DNA of 64,000 nucleotides from Microbacterium sp. K24. GTDB lineage: Bacteria > Actinomycetota > Actinomycetes > Actinomycetales > Microbacteriaceae. Where the stretch lies: NCBI RefSeq assembly GCF_004794465.1, contig NZ_SSDJ01000093.1:1-64000 (forward strand), given 5' to 3'. This document shows positions 9,589 to 17,187 of this stretch, one piece after another. The notes beneath the pieces were generated by a model. It saw nothing but the letters and a program-made list of their open reading frames with translations, searched no databases and was not told where the DNA came from. How positions within the stretch are numbered: the stretch's first letter is position 1; the number at the start of each line of letters is the position of its first letter. Both the position numbers and the translations under genes were made by a program.

Positions 9589-10247
9589 TTCGTGCTCCTC
9601 GTGTCAGCCGCGGCGATGCCCCGCTCCGCGGCGTAATCTGCCAGCAGCTCCCGCAGCATCCGCCTGCCACGGTGCAGGCGGCTCATCACGGTGCCGATGG
9701 GGGTCTTCATGATGTCGGCGATCTCCTGGTACGCGAAGCCCTCGACGTCGGCGAAGTACACCGCGAGCCGGAAGTCCTCGGGAACCGCCTGGAGAGCGTC
9801 CTTGACGACCGAGGCCGGCATCCGGTCGATCGCCTCCGCCTCGGCCGAGCGGCCGTGCGTCGCGGTGGTCGACTCGGCGCCGCCGAGCTGCCAGTCCTCG
9901 AGCTCGTCGATCGTGCCCTGGTAGGGCTCGCGCTGCCGCTTGCGGTAGATGTTGATGTAGGTGTTCGTGAGAATGCGGTAGAGCCAGGCCTTGAGGTTCG
10001 TGCCCTGCGTGAACGTCGACCAGGAACCGTACGCTTTCACGAAGGTCTCCTGCACGAGGTCGGCGGCGTCCGCCGGGTTGCGCGTCATACGCATCGCGGC
10101 GGCGTAGAGCTGATCCATGAAAGGGATCGCCTGCTCCTCGAACTCGCGCCGAGGGTCGCCGACGGTCTCTGCGGTTGCGGTGTCATCCATCACCGGCCAG
10201 TCTAGGCCGCTGAGGTCCAGCGTCCCGCGTTCCAGGGTGCCCAGCAT
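9585..10247 (-). CDS. sigR: SigR/SigH-type ECF sigma factor
   Basis: A 220-residue group IV sigma factor for the thiol-oxidative stress response. Region 2 spans about 40-105 ([15 protein letters not shown], then [15 protein letters not shown]) and region 4 about 150-205 ([20 protein letters not shown], then [15 protein letters not shown]). The start at 10247 is supported by GAGGAGGAG just upstream; a second ATG 19 codons later is possible. It is cotranscribed with the anti-sigma gene and divergent from aroA, as around M. tuberculosis sigH. I saw no convincing GGAAT...GTT autoregulatory promoter. Confidence 0.93.
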   Translation of the reverse strand: MLGTLERGTLDLSGLDWPVMDDTATAETVGDPRREFEEQAIPFMDQLYAAAMRMTRNPADAADLVQETFVKAYGSWSTFTQGTNLKAWLYRILTNTYINIYRKRQREPYQGTIDELEDWQLGGAESTTATHGRSAEAEAIDRMPASVVKDALQAVPEDFRLAVYFADVEGFAYQEIADIMKTPIGTVMSRLHRGRRMLRELLADYAAERGIAAADTRSTK

Positions 10248-10296
10248 GCACTCTCCTCCTCGATGGACACCCGCGCCTTCACGCCGTGGGCATCCT

Positions 10297-10314
10297 GTTC
10301 ACTAAAGTGAGAAC
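10297..10314. promoter_or_regulatory. Palindrome in the sigR-aroA divergent promoter
   Basis: TCACTAAAGTGA-type dyad: a perfect ACT-AA-AGT core at 10301-10308, extended by flanking GTTC and GAAC with one inserted base. It overlaps the aroA -10 and could be an operator acting in either direction. Confidence 0.35.
10303..10308 (+). promoter_or_regulatory. -10 element for aroA (leaderless)
   Basis: TAAAGT lies eight bases before the aroA ATG. No Shine-Dalgarno sequence is present. Confidence 0.4.
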
Positions 10315-10316
10315 CG

Positions 10317-11633
10317 ATGAGCGCGAACAGGTATTCCCCGGCCCGAGTCCAGGGCGCCTATGCCGCGCCCTCCGTGGATGCGCCGATCCACGCCGAGCTC
10401 ACCGTCCCGGGCTCCAAATCGCTCACGAATCGCGAGCTCATCATCGCGGCGATCGCCGACGGACCCGGCCGCCTGATCGCGCCGCTGCACTCCGACGACT
10501 CGGCGCGCATGGTCGACGCGCTGCGCGCCCTCGGCGTCGGCATCGAAGAGGTGGATGCCGGGCACGAGTTCGGCCCCGACCTCGTGGTGACGCCCGCGAA
10601 GCTCGAGGGCGGCAAGACCGTGGACTGCGGTCAGGCCGGCACCGTGATGCGCTTCATCGCCCCGCTCGCCGGTCTCGCCGCGCACGACGTGAACCTCACG
10701 GCCCATGAGACCGCGCTGCATCGCCCGATGGGCGGACTGATCAGCGCGCTCCGCGACCTCGGCGTCGACATCGACGACGAGGGCACCTGGGCGCTCCCGT
10801 TCACCATCCGCGGCCACGGACGCATCCGCGGCGGCCGCGTCGAGATCGACGCCTCCGCGTCGAGCCAGTTCGTCTCCGGGCTCCTGCTCGCCGCTCCCCG
10901 CTTCGATGTCGGGCTGCACCTCGTCCACATCGGCGAGCACCTCCCGAGCCTGCCCCACATCGACATGACGATCGAAGCGCTCAGCCGCCGCGGCATCCGC
11001 ATCGAGCGTCCCGCCGTCGGCGAGTGGCTGGTCGAGGCGGGCGTCCCCCGCGCCAAGGAGATCGCGATCGAGCCCGACCTCTCGAACGCCGCTCCGTTCC
11101 TCGCCGCCGCTCTGGTCACCGGCGGCTCGGTGTCGATCACGGGCTGGCCGGCGCACTCGACGCAGCCGGGCGCGTTGCTGCCCGAGATCCTGCAGGCGAT
11201 GGGCGCCCATGTCGGCCGACACGGCGGCACGCTCACCGTGCGTGCCGGTTCCGGCATCCGCGGGCTCGACATGGACCTGTCCGCGGCGAGCGAGCTCACC
11301 CCCACGCTCGTGGGTCTCGCCGCCTTCGCCGACTCGCCGACGACGATCCGCGGCATCGGCCACATCCGGCTGCACGAGACCGACCGCATCGCCGCGCTGA
11401 TCGGCAATCTCCGGGCCCTCGGCGGTGAGGCCGAGGAGCTGACCGACGGTCTGCGCATCATCCCCGCCGCGCTGCACGGTGGCGGCTGGGCCGCCCACCA
11501 TGACCACCGGATGGCCACGACCGGAGCGCTCATCGGCCTGCGCGTCCCCGGTGTCGAGGTCGACGACATCGGCACCACCGCGAAGACCCTCCCGGAGTTC
11601 ACGATGCTCTGGGAGCGGATGCTCCGGGGCTGA
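10317..11633 (+). CDS. aroA: 3-phosphoshikimate 1-carboxyvinyltransferase (EPSP synthase)
   Basis: A 438-residue shikimate-pathway enzyme that transfers enolpyruvyl from PEP to shikimate-3-phosphate. Signature motifs are visible: PGSKSLTNRE with Lys34, GQAGTVMRF near 103-112, RLHETDRI, and DHRMA near the C-terminus. The two inverted alpha/beta domains are full length. The gene is divergent from sigR, and rsgA starts three bases after its stop, so the two are probably cotranscribed. This sigR | aroA-rsgA layout is widespread in actinobacteria. Confidence 0.97.
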   Translation: MSANRYSPARVQGAYAAPSVDAPIHAELTVPGSKSLTNRELIIAAIADGPGRLIAPLHSDDSARMVDALRALGVGIEEVDAGHEFGPDLVVTPAKLEGGKTVDCGQAGTVMRFIAPLAGLAAHDVNLTAHETALHRPMGGLISALRDLGVDIDDEGTWALPFTIRGHGRIRGGRVEIDASASSQFVSGLLLAAPRFDVGLHLVHIGEHLPSLPHIDMTIEALSRRGIRIERPAVGEWLVEAGVPRAKEIAIEPDLSNAAPFLAAALVTGGSVSITGWPAHSTQPGALLPEILQAMGAHVGRHGGTLTVRAGSGIRGLDMDLSAASELTPTLVGLAAFADSPTTIRGIGHIRLHETDRIAALIGNLRALGGEAEELTDGLRIIPAALHGGGWAAHHDHRMATTGALIGLRVPGVEVDDIGTTAKTLPEFTMLWERMLRG

Positions 11634-11636
11634 CTT

Positions 11637-12707
11637 ATGAGCTGGCTCGATGACGACGACGACCTCGATGACGACTTCGAGGACTATGACGAGAGCAGCA
11701 TCCGCACCCGTCCGAACCCGAAGGCGAACCGGCCGCGCACGAAGCGCCGGCCCGCGCACGACGATGCGCAGACCGGTCGCGTGCTCGGCGTCGACCGAGG
11801 CCGCTACACCGTGCTCCTCGACGAGGACACCGAAGACGAGCACGTCATCAGCTCGGTCCGCGCACGGGAACTCCGCCGGATGCCGATCGTCACCGGCGAC
11901 CAGGCACGCGTGGTCGGCGACACCTCGGGAGACGAGGGCACGCTCAGCCGCATCATCGGCATCGCCGACCGCACCTCGCTGCTGAGGCGCAGCGCCGACG
12001 ACACCGACCAGGTCGAGCGGGTCATCGTCGCGAACGCCGACCAGATGCTCATCGTCGTGGCGGCCGCCGACCCCGAACCGCGCGCCCGGCTCGTCGATCG
12101 CTACCTCGTGGCGGCGCTGGATGCCGGCATCCGTCCGCTGCTCGTCGTGACGAAGACCGACATCGCCGATCCGGCCGAGTTCCTCGCGCACTTCGACGGC
12201 CTCGACCTGCGCGTGTTCACCAGCGCACTCGATGAGATGCCGGTGGAGGAGATCGGCGCGGCGCTGGTCGGCCACTCCACCGTGTTCGTCGGACACTCCG
12301 GCGTCGGGAAGTCGACCCTCGTGAACGCGCTCGTGCCGACGGCCGAGCGCGCGACCGGGCACGTCAACCAGGTCACCGGCCGCGGCCGCCACACCTCTTC
12401 GTCGACCGTCTCGCTGCGCTATCACGGGGAGCTCGGGACCGGGTGGGTCATCGACACCCCCGGCGTGCGCTCATTCGGCCTCGGCCACGTGGACCCGGCG
12501 AACATCCTGGCGGCGTTCACCGAGCTGGCGGAGATCGCCGAGAACTGCCCTCGGGGGTGCACGCACCTCGCCGATGCCCCGGACTGCGCGCTCATCGAAG
12601 CTGCCGAGCGGGGCGAGCTCAGCGAGACCGGACGGGCGCGCCTCGATTCGCTCCAGCGACTGCTGCAGACCTTCTCCGACAAGGCCGAGCAGAGCCCCGG
12701 CCGATAG
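11637..12707 (+). CDS. rsgA: Ribosome small-subunit-dependent GTPase A
   Basis: A 356-residue circularly permuted GTPase that helps mature the 30S subunit. After an acidic N-terminal tail (1-20) come an OB-fold (about 40-115) and the permuted G-domain with motif order G4 (TKTD), G1 (GHSGVGKSTL), G3 (DTPG). A C-terminal zinc segment reads CPRGCTHLADAPDC. It follows aroA by three bases. Its TAG stop is also the first half of a TAGGCT hexamer placed correctly to act as the -10 of the next gene. Confidence 0.93.
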   Translation: MSWLDDDDDLDDDFEDYDESSIRTRPNPKANRPRTKRRPAHDDAQTGRVLGVDRGRYTVLLDEDTEDEHVISSVRARELRRMPIVTGDQARVVGDTSGDEGTLSRIIGIADRTSLLRRSADDTDQVERVIVANADQMLIVVAAADPEPRARLVDRYLVAALDAGIRPLLVVTKTDIADPAEFLAHFDGLDLRVFTSALDEMPVEEIGAALVGHSTVFVGHSGVGKSTLVNALVPTAERATGHVNQVTGRGRHTSSSTVSLRYHGELGTGWVIDTPGVRSFGLGHVDPANILAAFTELAEIAENCPRGCTHLADAPDCALIEAAERGELSETGRARLDSLQRLLQTFSDKAEQSPGR

Positions 12708-12710
12708 GCT
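12705..12710 (+). promoter_or_regulatory. -10 element for bcp built on the rsgA stop codon
   Basis: TAGGCT; its TAG is the rsgA stop, and the bcp GTG follows after six bases without a Shine-Dalgarno sequence. It would give a leaderless bcp mRNA in addition to any readthrough from rsgA. Confidence 0.4.
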
Positions 12711-12716
12711 GGACGG

Positions 12717-13190
12717 GTGACTCAGCGCCTCGAACCCGGATCCGCAGCCCCCGACTTCAGCCTCCTCGACCAGGACGGCTCACGCCTCTCCCTCGCCGAC
12801 CTGCGCGGCGAGAAGGTCGTCCTGTACTTCTACCCGGCGGCGATGACGCCGGGGTGCACAACGCAGGCGTGCGACTTCCGCGACAGCCTCGGCTCGCTCC
12901 AGGGCGCCGGCTACCGTGTCATCGGGATCTCCCGCGACGAGCCCTCGAAGCTCGCCGCGTTCCGCGAGCGCGATGGACTCACCTTCACCCTGCTCAGCGA
13001 CCCCGACCATGCGGTCCACGCGGCGTACGGGGCGTGGGGCGAGAAGATGAACTACGGCAAGGTCGTCGAGGGCGTCCTCCGCTCGACGTTCGTGCTCGAC
13101 GAGAAGGGCACCGTCGAGCTCGCGCTGTACAACGTCAAGGCCACCGGCCACGTCGCACGAATCCGCAAGCTGCTCGGCATCGACGCCTGA
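12717..13190 (+). CDS. bcp: Thiol peroxidase, Bcp/PrxQ type
   Basis: A 157-residue peroxiredoxin that reduces hydrogen peroxide and organic hydroperoxides with thioredoxin-like donors. The thioredoxin fold carries the peroxidatic Cys47 in TPGCTTQACDF and a resolving cysteine five residues later (Cys52), the atypical 2-Cys PrxQ pattern. The GTG start follows the -10 embedded in the rsgA stop. The TGA stop lies in the first unit of a heptamer repeat. The sigR pair nearby suits a thiol-stress role, but no shared promoter motif is seen. Confidence 0.93.
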   Translation: MTQRLEPGSAAPDFSLLDQDGSRLSLADLRGEKVVLYFYPAAMTPGCTTQACDFRDSLGSLQGAGYRVIGISRDEPSKLAAFRERDGLTFTLLSDPDHAVHAAYGAWGEKMNYGKVVEGVLRSTFVLDEKGTVELALYNVKATGHVARIRKLLGIDA

Positions 13191-13239
13191 CGCCTGAAGC
13201 CTGACGCCTGACGCCTGACGCCTGACGCCTGACGAGTGA
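13184..13239 (+). repeat. 7-bp tandem repeat (CGCCTGA), eight units
   Basis: Eight contiguous heptamers. Units 1, 2 and 4-7 are CGCCTGA, unit 3 is AGCCTGA and unit 8 is CGAGTGA. The first unit contains the bcp stop. Because 7 is not a multiple of 3, any three successive units place TGA in all three frames. The last unit merges into the terminator stem. Confidence 0.9.
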
Positions 13240-13262
13240 CCGTCTCAGCAGGCGGTCACTCG
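13233..13262. terminator. Bidirectional terminator between bcp and the small membrane protein
   Basis: A 10-bp stem CGAGTGACCG/CGGTCACTCG with a 10-nt loop. The right arm overlaps the stop codon of the convergent minus-strand gene. Confidence 0.6.
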
Positions 13263-13642
13263 GCTGCGCGCTGTTCGCCTTCGCGGCGCGCGCTGGCGAT
13301 GAGCAGGGCGAATCCGAGCAGCCCGGGCAGACCCACGGCGAACGTGAAGAGCCACGAGATCGGCTGCAGCGTGAGCGAGGCGAGCGCCAGGGCGACCGCC
13401 AGCACCTGGAAGACCACTCCCCCGGATCGCGCCGACGACCGACCCGTGCGGGTGCCGATCGCGAAGGCGATCAGGGCGGCCGCGCCGATGAGCGTGAGCA
13501 CGATCAGGGCCAGTGCCGTCGGAAGCGACGCGGCGTCGCCGGCACCCAGGCCCGCGAGCTCGATGACGGCGAAAACCAGCAGCGCCGCGCCCTCTGCAGC
13601 GAGCACGGCCGCCGCCGCGAGAGCCAGTCCGGGTGCGCGCAC
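13256..13642 (-). CDS. Small four-helix membrane protein, unknown function
   Basis: A 128-residue hydrophobic protein with about four predicted transmembrane helices and a charged tail (ASARREGEQRAAE). The start is placed at GTG 13642 because CAGGAGA lies eight bases upstream and the residues before it (from 13723) are not membrane-like. No catalytic motif is seen. It is monocistronic and divergent from whiB1 across about 235 bp. That gap holds no further gene, only the two promoter regions. Confidence 0.65.
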   Translation of the reverse strand: MRAPGLALAAAAVLAAEGAALLVFAVIELAGLGAGDAASLPTALALIVLTLIGAAALIAFAIGTRTGRSSARSGGVVFQVLAVALALASLTLQPISWLFTFAVGLPGLLGFALLIASARREGEQRAAE

Positions 13643-13877
13643 GATGTGTCTCCTGAGAATCGAGTGAGAAGGCGGAAAACCCTTGATTTCGCAGGTTTCA
13701 TGTAACAGAATGGACAGCGTCATGTGCTCCCACAGCGGCGTGGGGCGGGCGTTTCGCTCGCATCACAATTCGCGGGCATCCGTCCGCATATCACCAGGGT
13801 AACTGAACCCGAACAGTCGCCCGAAATCAGAGCGGTCGCGTCACGACCTCTCTGGAAATCCACACCGAGGAGCCCCC

Positions 13878-14126
13878 ATGGACTGGCGCGACAAAGCCGC
13901 CTGTTTGACTGTCGATCCCGAGCTGTTCTTCCCCGTCGGGAACACCGGTCCGGCCGTCGACCAGATCGAGAAGGCGAAGGCCGTCTGCGCCACCTGCACG
14001 GTGACCGAGATCTGCCTGCAGTACGCACTCGAGAGCAGCCAGGACTCGGGCGTCTGGGGTGGCCTCTCCGAGGACGAGCGCCGTGCCCTGAAGCGCCGCG
14101 CCGCACGCGCCCGCCGCGCCTCCTGA
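13878..14126 (+). CDS. whiB1: WhiB1-like iron-sulfur transcription factor
   Basis: An 82-residue WhiB protein. The four [4Fe-4S] ligands are Cys9, Cys37, Cys40 and Cys46 (C-x2-C-x5-C). The G58-VWGG-62 turn and the basic tail ERRALKRRAARARRAS follow. WhiB1 of M. tuberculosis is an essential, NO-sensitive regulator that contacts the principal sigma factor, and its sequence matches this one closely at both ends. GAGGAG about seven bases upstream supports the ATG. It lies tail to tail with pdtaS, as Rv3219 and Rv3220c do. Confidence 0.93.
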   Translation: MDWRDKAACLTVDPELFFPVGNTGPAVDQIEKAKAVCATCTVTEICLQYALESSQDSGVWGGLSEDERRALKRRAARARRAS

Positions 14127-14132
14127 ACTTCT

Positions 14133-14170
14133 CGAAAGCGGCCTGAGACCCCGGTCTCAGGCCGCTTTCG
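14133..14170. terminator. Terminator between whiB1 and pdtaS
   Basis: A long inverted repeat: at least 16 bp (14133-14148 with 14155-14170), extendable inward. It lies between convergent genes and is usable from both sides. Confidence 0.85.
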
Positions 14171-14188
14171 TCTGCGTGCGGCCCGCCC

Positions 14189-15673
14189 TCAGGGCTCGAG
14201 CCAGCGCAGCGGGATGTCGATGACCACTTCGGTGCCCTCGCCGTCGGCGCCGCGCCATTCGATCGTGCCGCCGAGCTCGCCCTGGATGAGGGTGCGGATG
14301 ATCTGCGTGCCGAGTCCCTGACCGATCCGCCCCTCCGGCAGCCCGAGGCCCGTGTCGTGCACGGTCACGCGGAGGTTGTCCTCGGTGCGCTTCGCGTCGA
14401 TCGTCACCAGGCCCTCGCGGCCGGCCAGCCCGTGCTCGACGGCGTTGGTGACGACCTCCGTCAGGGCGAGCGCGAGCGGGGTCGCATACTCGCTGGGCAG
14501 CACGCCGAATCGACCGGTCGACTGCGTGCGTGCCCGCGTGTTCGGCGCGGACGCGACTTCGGCGACGAGCTTCAGCACGCGGTGGAACACCTCGTCGAAG
14601 TCGACCTTCTGCGTCAGCCCCTGCGCGAGGGTGTCATGCACGACGGCGATGGAGTCGACCCGGCGCATCGCCTGGGTGAGGGCGTCGCGCGCCTCGTCGG
14701 AGTGGGTACGACGCGCCTGGATGCGCAGCAGCGACGCGACGGTCTGCAGGTTGTTCTTCACCCGGTGGTGGATCTCGCGGATGGTCGCGTCCTTGGTGAT
14801 GAGCTCCTGCTCCTGGTGCCGCAGCTCCGAGACATCGCGGCACAGCACGATCGCACCGATCCGGGTGCCGTGATCCTTGAGCGGGATCGCGCGCAGCGAC
14901 ACGGTCACGCCGCGCGCCTCGATGTCGGTGCGCCACGGAGCGCGTCCGGTGACGACGACGGGGAGGGACTCGTCGACCTGCCGCGACGGCGGAACGAGCC
15001 GCGTGGTCACCTCTGCCAGGGACTCCCCCTCCAGCTCGTCGTCGAACCCCATGCGGTTGAACGCCGAGAGGGCGTTCGGGCTGGCGAAGGTCGTGATGCC
15101 GTCGACATCGATGCGGATGAGCCCGTCCGATGCGCGAGGAGCACCACGGCGCGGTGACGTCGGAGCCGCGAGATCCGGGAAACTGCCGTCGGCGATCATC
15201 CGGAAGAGGTCGTTCGCGCACTCGTCGAAGGTGATCTGCTGGCGGGACGGCGTCCTCGCCTCGCCGAGGTTCGTGTGCCGGGTCACGACGCCGATGACCG
15301 TCGGGCCGTTGTCGGCGTTCCCGCGATCCCGGACGATCGGCACGGCCCGCACCCGGGTCGGCGTCTCCTCGAACCAGTCGGGCGAGGACGAGTCCACGAT
15401 CTTCGCCGACTCGAATGCCCCCTGCACCTGGGTGCGCCACTGCGGCCGCACGCGCTCTCCGACGATGTCGCGGTAGAAGAGCGTGGCCGCACCGCTGGGC
15501 CTCGCGTGCGCCACCGCGATGAAGGACCCGTCCTCGGTCTGGATCCAGATCACGATGTCCGCCGAGGCGAGGTCGGCGAGCAGCTGGCCGTCGCCGGCGA
15601 GTCGATGGAGCCACTCGACGTCGCTGTCGGTCAGGCGACCCTGGGCGTGGGCGAGATCACTGAGGGTTGACAC
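14189..15673 (-). CDS. pdtaS: PdtaS-type sensor histidine kinase
   Basis: A 494-residue cytosolic kinase without transmembrane helices. A GAF-like sensor occupies about 15-165 and a PAS domain about 185-290. The HisKA_2 dimerisation helix has the phospho-acceptor motif IREIHHRVKNNLQ (His302/303), and the HATPase domain ends the protein. In mycobacteria PdtaS phosphorylates PdtaR, an ANTAR-domain antiterminator; that partner is not in this window. The GTG at 15673 sits six bases after TAGGCT, so the mRNA is probably leaderless. Confidence 0.92.
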   Translation of the reverse strand: MSTLSDLAHAQGRLTDSDVEWLHRLAGDGQLLADLASADIVIWIQTEDGSFIAVAHARPSGAATLFYRDIVGERVRPQWRTQVQGAFESAKIVDSSSPDWFEETPTRVRAVPIVRDRGNADNGPTVIGVVTRHTNLGEARTPSRQQITFDECANDLFRMIADGSFPDLAAPTSPRRGAPRASDGLIRIDVDGITTFASPNALSAFNRMGFDDELEGESLAEVTTRLVPPSRQVDESLPVVVTGRAPWRTDIEARGVTVSLRAIPLKDHGTRIGAIVLCRDVSELRHQEQELITKDATIREIHHRVKNNLQTVASLLRIQARRTHSDEARDALTQAMRRVDSIAVVHDTLAQGLTQKVDFDEVFHRVLKLVAEVASAPNTRARTQSTGRFGVLPSEYATPLALALTEVVTNAVEHGLAGREGLVTIDAKRTEDNLRVTVHDTGLGLPEGRIGQGLGTQIIRTLIQGELGGTIEWRGADGEGTEVVIDIPLRWLEP

Positions 15674-15679
15674 CTCACC

Positions 15680-15685
15680 AGCCTA
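15680..15685 (-). promoter_or_regulatory. -10 element for pdtaS (leaderless, GTG start)
   Basis: TAGGCT on the minus strand, six bases before the GTG at 15673. Confidence 0.45.
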
Positions 15686-15697
15686 GGCCGACATCGG

Positions 15698-16087
15698 TCA
15701 GAGGATCGCCAGGGAGCTCGCGCGCCAACGGCGGTCGAGGCCTTCCAGACGCACGGCGACGGCACGCGTGCGCCCGGGACCTGCCACGACGACGACCGCC
15801 TCGATGACTCCGTCGACCGGTTCGCAGACGCGGATCGACAGGATCTCGAACGTCGGACGGGCAGGCGGCACGCCCCTCGCGCTCCGCGCCCTCGCCGACA
15901 GGTTCGCCCTGGTCACCAGGCTGCGGAACGCATCCTCACTGAACCATCGGGCCAGCTGATCGACCTCTCTGACTCCGGCGAGCACCTCGAGCGCTCCCTG
16001 GGTCAGACTTCGCAGCAGCGGCAGCGGGTCGGGGAGCTCGACGGTCGGGGTCGGTTGCGGTGCGAAGTACTCGTGAAGCGTCATCAT
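15698..16087 (-). CDS. Rv3235-family protein (DUF6459-like), unknown function
   Basis: A 129-residue protein. A proline-rich N-terminus (about 8-24) precedes an alpha/beta domain with an Arg/Ala-rich middle and the C-terminal stretch RTRAVAVRLEGLDRRWRASSLAIL. Size, layout and location near the pdtaS-secA block fit the actinobacterial Rv3235 family, whose role is unknown. Two tandem ATG codons are possible (16087 or 16084); GAGGG precedes the first by six bases. It lies 24 bp upstream of pdtaS on the same strand. Confidence 0.7.
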   Translation of the reverse strand: MMTLHEYFAPQPTPTVELPDPLPLLRSLTQGALEVLAGVREVDQLARWFSEDAFRSLVTRANLSARARSARGVPPARPTFEILSIRVCEPVDGVIEAVVVVAGPGRTRAVAVRLEGLDRRWRASSLAIL

Positions 16088-16164
16088 GGGAACCCTCGAT
16101 CGTGGAGAACGGCGAGTCAGTTCAGCACGCGGAGGAGACCCCGCAGGGGCCTGTGCAACAGGAA

Positions 16165-16177
16165 TGTGGATAACTCG
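16165..16177 (+). promoter_or_regulatory. 13-mer TGTGGATAACTCG, copy 1
   Basis: It ends exactly 35 bases before the ATG at 16213. It contains a perfect reverse-strand DnaA-box nonamer (TTATCCACA). The identical 13-mer recurs at 17140-17152 with the same 35-base distance to the next start. Confidence 0.5.
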
Positions 16178-16199
16178 TACGTGGCATCCGGGCCTCCCC

Positions 16200-16205
16200 T
16201 ACGCT
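16200..16205 (+). promoter_or_regulatory. -10 element for the gene at 16213 (leaderless)
   Basis: TACGCT, seven bases before the ATG; 22 bases separate it from the upstream 13-mer. Confidence 0.45.
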
Positions 16206-16212
16206 CTGTCGG

Positions 16213-16824
16213 ATGCACTGGGATCGCCTGTTCGAAGACCTCGAAGGCCAGCTCGCCTCGGAGTGGGAGGCCGAGCGCGCCGCGCTCGACGCCGAGTCCG
16301 AGCGTCTGCGGATCGCGCGCCTGGAGCTGCGCTCGCGTCTCCGCGTGCTGTGCACGGCCGGCGCCGTGGCCACGATCGACCTCGCGAACGGCCGACGCCT
16401 CCCGGTGACCCTGCAGGCCCTCGGAGCCGATTGGATCGCCGCCGTGTCGAGGGTCGCCGCCGGAGCCCACGGCGCCCCGTCGACCCTGCTGATTCCCGAG
16501 CACGCCATCGCCGGCATCACGCTCGATCACGGCATGGTCCTCGCGAGCCTCGACGACACCCAGCCCTCAGCGCATGCGCTCCGCGAGCGGATGACGCTCG
16601 GCTTCGTGCTGCGCGACCTCGCGCGGCGTCGCGTCGCCGTGCACGTGAGCACGCTCACAGGGGAGGACATCCACGGCACCATCGACCGCGCCGCGGCGGA
16701 TCATCTCGACCTGGCGGTGCACGATGCCGGGGACGCCCGACGCGCTTCCGCGGTGCAGGGATTCCGGATCATCCCGTTCCCGTGGCTGATCGCGGTGCGG
16801 ACGCCCGGTGCTCAGGCGCCGTGA
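16213..16824 (+). CDS. Conserved-looking protein of unknown function
   Basis: A 203-residue soluble protein I cannot assign. It begins with a short amphipathic helix rich in Glu/Arg (about 8-45, possibly coiled coil). Two similar-looking beta-rich segments follow (about 48-110 and 130-195), each with the theme of a small domain reporting on sugar or nucleic acid binding, but with no motif I trust. Its 3' end overlaps the convergent helix-turn-helix gene by 13 bp. Expression appears leaderless under the 13-mer element shared with the CpaB-like gene. Confidence 0.7.
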   Translation: MHWDRLFEDLEGQLASEWEAERAALDAESERLRIARLELRSRLRVLCTAGAVATIDLANGRRLPVTLQALGADWIAAVSRVAAGAHGAPSTLLIPEHAIAGITLDHGMVLASLDDTQPSAHALRERMTLGFVLRDLARRRVAVHVSTLTGEDIHGTIDRAAADHLDLAVHDAGDARRASAVQGFRIIPFPWLIAVRTPGAQAP

Positions 16825-17090
16825 GCCGACGAGGTTCCCCAGACCTCGGGAAAGCTCGCGGTCTGGGACTGCCGCCAGAGCGCCATGCGCCGCGCGGTCT
16901 CCGACTGCTCGGCGAGATAGCCCTGCAGGCTCGATTCCTCGACGCGCCACCGCGCGGGTGAGCCGAGCTGCGATCCGCGGAGTCGCCCGTCGTGCACGAG
17001 AGAGATCACCTCGTCGACGCCGATGCTCAGCAGCTCGGCGACCTGCGCCGGAGCGAGGAAACGCGGAGCGGACGCGGGCGATTCGGCCAT
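16812..17090 (-). CDS. Small helix-turn-helix DNA-binding protein (BldC/excisionase-like)
   Basis: A 92-residue protein with a MerR/excisionase-type winged helix at about 10-60 (LAPAQVAELLSIGVDEVISL, then GRLRGSQLGSPARWRVEESS) and a short basic C-terminal tail. Such single-domain proteins act as regulators. The start at 17090 is chosen because GAGAAT lies six bases upstream and the 84 codons before it are low-quality. It overlaps the convergent gene at 16213-16824 by 13 bp. It could regulate its flanks, which share a 13-mer, but no evidence shows this. Confidence 0.75.
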   Translation of the reverse strand: MAESPASAPRFLAPAQVAELLSIGVDEVISLVHDGRLRGSQLGSPARWRVEESSLQGYLAEQSETARRMALWRQSQTASFPEVWGTSSAHGA

Positions 17091-17139
17091 GGCCCCATTC
17101 TCCCCCAGGTGCGCCCGCGGGCAAGGGACGATCGCGCCC

Positions 17140-17152
17140 TGTGGATAACTCG
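17140..17152 (+). promoter_or_regulatory. 13-mer TGTGGATAACTCG, copy 2
   Basis: Identical to 16165-16177; ends 35 bases before the ATG at 17188, exactly as in copy 1. A candidate activator site or DnaA box just upstream of the -35 region. Confidence 0.5.
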
Positions 17153-17175
17153 ACGGGCCGGGGCGTGATTTCTGT

Positions 17176-17181
17176 GACGAT
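17176..17181 (+). promoter_or_regulatory. Possible -10 element for the CpaB-like gene
   Basis: GACGAT, six bases before the ATG; weaker than TANNNT but placed like the TACGCT of the neighbouring gene. Confidence 0.3.
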
Positions 17182-17187
17182 GTCGCC

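Noticed and set aside
10190..10316. SigR-dependent promoter upstream of sigR or aroA
   Set aside because: No GGAAT with a GTT 18-19 bases downstream could be found on either strand.
10302..12425. Long minus-strand open frame over aroA and rsgA
   Set aside because: Antisense shadow of two well-supported genes; no start signals or domain content.
13184..13239. CRISPR array from the short repeats near bcp
   Set aside because: The units are 7 bp and contiguous, with no spacers and no cas genes.
16165..17152. Replication origin suggested by two DnaA-box nonamers
   Set aside because: Only two boxes, nearly 1 kb apart, without AT-rich DNA, dnaA or dnaN. A promoter role fits the fixed spacing better.
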